Source of the DNA: Streptococcus sp. zg-86
GTDB taxonomy: Bacteria; Bacillota; Bacilli; Lactobacillales; Streptococcaceae
NCBI RefSeq assembly: GCF_017639855.1
Contig: NZ_CP072115.1
Location: 1,990,501-2,054,500, forward strand
Length of the DNA stretch: 64,000 bases
Direction of reading: 5' to 3'
The notes below the pieces were generated by a model. It made no database searches. It was given only the letters and a program-made list of their open reading frames with translations, and was not told the DNA's origin. This document shows positions 59,423-64,000 of this stretch, piece after piece. Position 1 is the first letter of the stretch. Each line of letters begins with the position of its first letter. The position numbers were made by a program, and so were the translations under genes.

Positions 59423-62314
59423 CTACTTCTTTTTCTTTGCAGTTAGTTTCACAAGACCAAGCCCTACTAGCGCAACCAGAACAATGTTTGCCGCTACAAG
59501 GACAACCAACCACCATTTTGTTTTTGGTTTGTAAATATCAAGTGCTGCTGAATGTGCAATGGTATATAAGATATTTTTACTTGCTTGACGAAGGGCTGCA
59601 ACTCCTTCTTTCGTACCAGTAGAAAGAGCTGTTGGATCATCTCCTACAGGAGTCAGCATCAAGTCTCCGCCGTTACGAATCGCTTGGTCAGGACTCATGT
59701 AATTTTGACCATCAAAGTCTGTAATTACCATACCGTGGAAGCCCCACTCGTCACGTAAAACCGTATTCAATAGGTCACTGTTTCCACCAGCCCAAAGAGT
59801 ACCAATGCGGTTGAAGGAAGACATGATTGCTGTTGCGCCACCTTCCTTGACTGGAAGTTCAAAGGCTTTGAGGTAGACTTCACGAATCGCTTGCTCGTTT
59901 GACCAAGTTGCAACACCTTCACGATTGTCTTCTTGATCGTTGAGAGCAAAGTGTTTGGTAAAGGTATAGACACCATTGTCAAGGGCTTTTTTCACTAGGG
60001 CAGAAGCCATTTTACCTGATACGACAGGATCTTCTGAATAGTATTCAAAGTTTCGACCGGAGAATGGAGAACGGTGAATATTCACTGCAGGAGCGTACAA
60101 ACCGACAATTCCATGAGCCAAGGCTTCTTTTGCAAAAGCATCACCCATTTCTTCAGCAAGCGCTGTATTCCAAGTAGAGGCGACAACCACTTCTGAATTG
60201 TATTGGATTCCCTTGATGCCTTGGAAGATACCGTTGATTCCCGCAGGTCCGTCAAGATCCACTACTGCCGGTTTATCAACTGATTTAACCGCAATCGTTG
60301 CATAACCACCATGCCCAATCAAGGCAGTCATCTCAGCTACTGTCATTTGAGCAACCAATTTTTCCCAACGTTCATCATCATAATCTGCGCCAACAAGATC
60401 TGCCAAACGAAGACCATTCTTTTCAGCTTCTACCTTGTCAACTGGTGTTTCAGCATCGGCATCAATTCGGAAGTTTTCACGATCGACTTCTTTTGCAACC
60501 GCATCTGTTGCTTCCTTGTCCTTCGTCCGTTCCGTTGGAAGTGTTCCTTCCCAATCGTTACGAGTCACATAGTTAACATCACCTACTGCATATTCAAAGG
60601 CATTTGTTACCTCAGCCTTATCAGATGTGCGTTGTGTGCGTACTTCTTTTTGAGCAACGGTATAAGTCTTCGAATCGAGCACATCATGAGCATTGTTCAT
60701 CAATTTAATCTCATAATTTCCAGCATCCAAGACATAGGCTTTTTCATTTTTCTCATCATAGGATGCAAGGTCATCACGGTCAAAGCGAATAGCTAATTCT
60801 TCACTCTTACCTGGCTCAAGTTCCTCTGTTTTACCAAATCCAGCAAGAACGACGTGCGATTTCTCAATGCCACCAGCTGTATATGGTGCTGTATAGTAGA
60901 CTTGCGCTACATCTTTACCAGCAACCTCACCAGTGTTTGTGACCTTCACTTTCACTTCAATCTCATCACCATCTTCTTTCATGCTGGTGATTTCTTGTTT
61001 AAAGTTGGTATAAGATAGACCATATCCGAATGGGTATTGAACCGCTTTTTGATACGCTGCTTCATCTACTTTGCCTGTCACATTATCTACAAAACGTGTT
61101 TCGTAGTAACGATAGCCGACATAGATTCCTTCTTGGTAATTGACAAATTTGTAGTTAAAGGTTTGTGGTTCTTTTGCACCCCATGGAGTATTTTCATAGG
61201 TAATATTTGTATAAGAGAAGTCTCCTGTATTCCAGTATGTTGGAGCAGAAGCCATATCATAGGCATAGGTATCTACCAAACGACCTGACGGATTGACCTC
61301 ACCTGCTAAGATGCGCGCTACACCATCAAGACCTGTTGAACCTGGTCCACCAATCCAAAGGGCTGCATCGACACCTTCATCTTCTAGGAAACCAAGCTCC
61401 ATCGCATTAGATGAATTCACTAAGACGACGACTTTATCAAAGTTTTTCTTAACGGTTTCAAGCATGTCTTTTTCAACATCTTGAAGCTCCAGATAATGCT
61501 TATCTGCTTGCCCTTGCTCATAATCTTTCATGGATTGAGGAAGATCTGCCCCTTCACCACCATTACGAGAAATGACAACAAGAGCCGTATCTGAGAAAGC
61601 CTTGGCATTTTTCAATAACTCTTCCGAATACTTGTCTTGACTTGGCTCATAGATATTGTAATCTCCACCGTTTAATGAGAAGATATTGGTTCCCTCTTTT
61701 TTCGGTAAGTTTTCTTTATAAAAATCGGTCAATTCAGTATTGACTTTAAAACCTGCATTTTCAAGACCCTGTTGCAAGTTGATATTTTTTGATTCATCGG
61801 CTGAACCCGAACCTGAACCACCGTAGGTCACTGCAACAGAAGAAATCCCAAATACATTGACTTTTGATGATTTTTCAAGTGGCAAGGTTTTCTGCTTGTT
61901 CTCCAAAAGAACCGTACCTTCTTCTTGAATCTTTGTCACCAATTGTTTGGAAACTGCTTCTGCATCCTTGATTTTACCTTCATCGGCATAAGAGGGTGCA
62001 AAATAGGTGTCAATCACGTTTACAAACATGTTCACCGCATAGTTAGCACCTACAATCACAATACTGAGTAGTGACAGCAATCCCATTGCAACCTTGCTCT
62101 TAACTGTTTTCAACGGCTTGTTCTGCACAATTCGGTAAATCGCATATGCCAGTAAAGCAACTACTGCAACTGAAGCGACAATCAAGGTCGTCTTTACCAT
62201 ACCCGCTGCATCCCATGACTGATAGGATTTAGCATAATCTTCAGCAGCTACTGGAACACTAAGGAGTGTACCAGCAGATACCAAAGCTAGTCCTTTGTTT
62301 TTCCAAGTCTTCAT
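59423..62314 (-). CDS. Membrane-anchored GH3 glycosidase with permuted domain order
   Basis: This is a 963-residue GH3 protein with its domains in reversed order. An N-terminal signal-like helix (about 8-24) and two membrane helices (about 40-62 and 78-100) are followed first by the alpha/beta sandwich (about 140-430; KVNVFGISSVAVTYGGSGSGS), then an Fn3-like domain (about 440-570). Only then comes the catalytic barrel (about 640-910; VDLDGPAGI, SGRNFEYYSEDP, nucleophile candidate Asp866 in TDFDG). A last membrane helix (about 930-955) and KKKK end it. The start follows TTAGGAGG. It probably acts at the cell surface. Glycoside specificity is unknown. Confidence 0.88.
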   Translation of the reverse strand: MKTWKNKGLALVSAGTLLSVPVAAEDYAKSYQSWDAAGMVKTTLIVASVAVVALLAYAIYRIVQNKPLKTVKSKVAMGLLSLLSIVIVGANYAVNMFVNVIDTYFAPSYADEGKIKDAEAVSKQLVTKIQEEGTVLLENKQKTLPLEKSSKVNVFGISSVAVTYGGSGSGSADESKNINLQQGLENAGFKVNTELTDFYKENLPKKEGTNIFSLNGGDYNIYEPSQDKYSEELLKNAKAFSDTALVVISRNGGEGADLPQSMKDYEQGQADKHYLELQDVEKDMLETVKKNFDKVVVLVNSSNAMELGFLEDEGVDAALWIGGPGSTGLDGVARILAGEVNPSGRLVDTYAYDMASAPTYWNTGDFSYTNITYENTPWGAKEPQTFNYKFVNYQEGIYVGYRYYETRFVDNVTGKVDEAAYQKAVQYPFGYGLSYTNFKQEITSMKEDGDEIEVKVKVTNTGEVAGKDVAQVYYTAPYTAGGIEKSHVVLAGFGKTEELEPGKSEELAIRFDRDDLASYDEKNEKAYVLDAGNYEIKLMNNAHDVLDSKTYTVAQKEVRTQRTSDKAEVTNAFEYAVGDVNYVTRNDWEGTLPTERTKDKEATDAVAKEVDRENFRIDADAETPVDKVEAEKNGLRLADLVGADYDDERWEKLVAQMTVAEMTALIGHGGYATIAVKSVDKPAVVDLDGPAGINGIFQGIKGIQYNSEVVVASTWNTALAEEMGDAFAKEALAHGIVGLYAPAVNIHRSPFSGRNFEYYSEDPVVSGKMASALVKKALDNGVYTFTKHFALNDQEDNREGVATWSNEQAIREVYLKAFELPVKEGGATAIMSSFNRIGTLWAGGNSDLLNTVLRDEWGFHGMVITDFDGQNYMSPDQAIRNGGDLMLTPVGDDPTALSTGTKEGVAALRQASKNILYTIAHSAALDIYKPKTKWWLVVLVAANIVLVALVGLGLVKLTAKKKK

Positions 62315-62367
62315 AAGACCCTCCTAAATAATTCAATGGCTTGAAAGCCTTTTCTTTTTATAAACCT

Positions 62368-62438
62368 ACTTTACCAAATCAAACAATCTGTGAAAACCCT
62401 TTCTTCATAATCTGTCATTTAGACTGCATAATTTGTCT
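62368..62438 (-). promoter_or_regulatory. Promoter of the permuted GH3 gene with LytTR-type direct repeats
   Basis: The plus strand has CATAATCTGTCA (62406-62417) and CATAATTTGTCT (62427-62438), 21 bp apart. The minus-strand -10 TAAAGT (62368-62373) lies 25 bp beyond ATGAAGAAAG (62399-62408). The repeats also lie upstream of the divergent two-component regulator gene. Confidence 0.65.
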
Positions 62439-62473
62439 TTTTTCAAATAGTATTTTCTTTTTCTAATTTTTGG

Positions 62474-62500
62474 TATACTAAAGAAAACAGATAGAAAGGA
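62474..62500 (+). promoter_or_regulatory. Promoter and ribosome binding site of the response-regulator gene
   Basis: The -10 TATACT (62474-62479) is preceded by TGG (extended -10-like). AGAAAGGA (62492-62499) is the ribosome binding site for the ATG at 62506. No good -35 is seen, which fits an activated promoter. Confidence 0.5.
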
Positions 62501-62505
62501 CTAGT

Positions 62506-63219
62506 ATGAACATCGCAATTGTAGAAGACCAAAAAGTCGAGCAAGAACGACTCAGTAAGTATATTCACAACTACTGCCAAAAGATCAAACGCCCTGTAGA
62601 TATCACCTGTTTTAACGACGGTATTGATATTATTAGTGACTACCAGCATCGCTTTGATATTATTTATTTGGATGTGGAAATGGAAATCATGGACGGTATG
62701 ACGACTGCTCAAAAAATTCGCGCAGTAGATAAGGAAGTCTTGATTGTCTTTGTAACCAACCATTCTCAGGTAGCCATTCAGGGATATTCTGTTGAAGCAA
62801 TCGACTTTCTCCTCAAACCGCTTAGCAACTTCGTTTTTGAAGAACATTTCAAAAAAATGCTCCGAAAACTACCAAGCTCCGAAGAGGAGCAGCACTATCT
62901 CTATGTTAAAAATAAGGCTTCCACTTTTAAAATTCCTCAAAAAGATATCTATTATCTGGAAAGTGACGGCCACCAACTCCATATCCATAGCAAGCAAGAA
63001 ACCATTACCATTAGCAATACCTTAAAAAATATGGAGCAATTGCTCGATAAAAAGAGTTTCTTTCGTTCTAATTCCGGCTATATTGTTAATCTCGCTTATG
63101 TGGAAAAAATCGAAGGCAATCTAGCCTATATCAAGGGAGAACCCTTGCAAATCAGTCGACCTCGTAAGAAAGATTTCATGACTGCTCTGACCAATTACAT
63201 CGGAGACACCTTGCTATGA
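62506..63219 (+). CDS. LytTR-family response regulator (AgrA/LytR type)
   Basis: This 237-residue regulator has an N-terminal receiver domain (about 1-120) with the phospho-acceptor Asp56 in IIYLDVEME, acidic EDQ at 7-9, and Lys in LLKPLS near 105. The C-terminal LytTR DNA-binding domain (about 137-235) has IYYLESDGHQLHIHS and SFFRSNSGYIVNLAYVEKIEG. It overlaps the downstream kinase gene by 4 nt. LytTR regulators bind direct repeats about 21 bp apart, and such repeats precede both GH3 genes nearby, so these are its likely targets. Confidence 0.92.
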   Translation: MNIAIVEDQKVEQERLSKYIHNYCQKIKRPVDITCFNDGIDIISDYQHRFDIIYLDVEMEIMDGMTTAQKIRAVDKEVLIVFVTNHSQVAIQGYSVEAIDFLLKPLSNFVFEEHFKKMLRKLPSSEEEQHYLYVKNKASTFKIPQKDIYYLESDGHQLHIHSKQETITISNTLKNMEQLLDKKSFFRSNSGYIVNLAYVEKIEGNLAYIKGEPLQISRPRKKDFMTALTNYIGDTLL

Positions 63220-64000
63220 TGACACACTTTCCAGATATTCCACGAGTCTATACCGCACTATCTGAAGCAGTCGCCTGTTGCTTGGTCTGTCTTCCCCTGA
63301 TTATCAACATGGAATGGTTGCGAAAAGTGAGAACCTTGCTTCTCATCTTTCCGGCTCAAATTCTACTGCAACTCCTAGCTGGCCAATTCCCTATCCTCTT
63401 GTGGACAATCGGCATGGGTATCAATATCTCTTGGATGTTTGCCTCAATTTACCTACTGGGTGTTAAACAACATAAGACTGCCCTTTATTTGACTGCAAAG
63501 GCCTTTATCGCTGCAGAATTAGTCGCCTCTCTTGCCTGGCATCTTTACTGCCTCACGATTTATTCACAACCTGTGGATAACTTGTGGACACAGGCTCTTT
63601 TTATGGGAGTCATTTCCAGCATCTCTTTCCTTCTCTTCTATCAGCAAAATCGAAAAATCAACCTAGAAGAGCTGCAAAATAGTATTGAAAAACGAGAGGT
63701 TTGGGTCGCTGTTTTTACTTCATTAACCATTTTTATTTTAAGTAATATTGGGTTTATCCTCTCTGGGACACCCCAATTTCAAGATTCAACAAGTATCTTT
63801 ATCCTCAGAACGACGGTCAATTTCTCTGGTATTCTACTCCTTCTCACACAAGAGTCCCAGCAATACGATCGCTATCTACGTGAAGAATTGGTTGCCATCC
63901 ACAACATGTTCCAACTGCAGTATAAACAATACCAAGCCTATCGAGAAAATAATGATCTCATCAGCCGAAAAGCCCATGATCTCAAGCATCAGCTCTACAT
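63216..64000 (+). CDS. GHKL sensor histidine kinase (3' end outside window)
   Basis: The ATG at 63216 overlaps the regulator stop; 261 codons are visible and the frame is still open at the window end. About six hydrophobic segments cover residues 12-205 (EAVACCLVCLPLII, LLLIFPAQILLQLLAG, TAKAFIAAELVASL, LFMGVISSISFLLFY, VFTSLTIFILSNIGF, TVNFSGILLLL). A coiled region and the H-box SRKAHDLKHQL near residue 255 follow, typical of AgrC/ComD-like quorum or peptide sensors. The GHKL ATPase domain would lie beyond the end. No peptide-pheromone gene is visible on this side of the regulator. Confidence 0.9.
   Translation, partial: MMTHFPDIPRVYTALSEAVACCLVCLPLIINMEWLRKVRTLLLIFPAQILLQLLAGQFPILLWTIGMGINISWMFASIYLLGVKQHKTALYLTAKAFIAAELVASLAWHLYCLTIYSQPVDNLWTQALFMGVISSISFLLFYQQNRKINLEELQNSIEKREVWVAVFTSLTIFILSNIGFILSGTPQFQDSTSIFILRTTVNFSGILLLLTQESQQYDRYLREELVAIHNMFQLQYKQYQAYRENNDLISRKAHDLKHQLY

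Overview
This window is a low-GC Gram-positive chromosome segment, clearly Streptococcus. The evidence is gene content and order: pepO divergent from a psaBCA-type manganese transporter, the nrdD/nrdG cluster, recA-cinA, mutS-argR-argS, and malQ divergent from malXCD. It also has a ComR/ComS competence system, which is typical of the mutans, salivarius, bovis, pyogenic and suis lineages. The mitis and anginosus groups use ComCDE instead. I cannot name the species. No prophage, conjugative element, CRISPR array or intact IS transposase is visible; the mobile DNA seen consists of short non-autonomous repeats.

Layout. 1-5.8 kb: pepO (3' end cut by the window), psaBCA and a DtxR/MntR-type regulator. 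6.4-12.7 kb: dtd, relA, rsmE, prmA, a DUF3013 gene, and rarA on the other strand. 12.8-13.1 kb: a probable 6S RNA gene and tRNA-Lys. 13.4-21.9 kb: glf, then nrdD, a 46-residue gene, two GNAT genes and nrdG (anaerobic ribonucleotide reductase), a GT-C-like membrane protein and folC. 22.2-32.8 kb: comS, comR, the DUF1292/ruvX/IreB group, spx, recA, cinA, a CAAX protease with an HTH gene, a GNAT gene, tag, ruvA and mutL. 33.4-40.9 kb: a LytTR/DUF3021 pair, an unrecognised secreted protein, mutS, argR, argS. 41-50.5 kb: the maltodextrin regulon (malQ, malX, malC, malD, malA, malR, pullulanase). 50.7-55.1 kb: nrdI, a YitT gene, aspS, an aldo/keto reductase. 55.1-64 kb: a glycosyltransferase, two GH3 glycosidases, a GtrA protein and a LytTR/GHKL two-component system (kinase cut by the window end).

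How it works together. A ComS pheromone gene with a ComR-type operator lies just after comR. An exact SigX (cin) box precedes cinA-recA about 5 kb away, so both ends of the competence cascade are in view. Paired NrdR boxes link nrdD and the separate nrdI gene. Maltodextrin uptake is controlled from a shared 300-bp region carrying two cre sites and two LacI-type palindromes, placed almost as mirror images. Both GH3 genes carry the same direct repeats, 21 bp apart and at an identical distance from their -10 boxes, which suggests one regulon under the adjacent LytTR two-component system. One of these GH3 proteins has its domains in permuted order and is membrane-anchored.

Repeats. At least two families of small mobile repeats are present: RUP-like (terminal TATAGT...) and BOX-like (terminal TACTC...GAGTA with 3-bp target duplications). 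They share an internal two-hairpin module. One BOX-like copy sits exactly in the comS stop codon, and another sits in the 5' leader of a GH3 gene.
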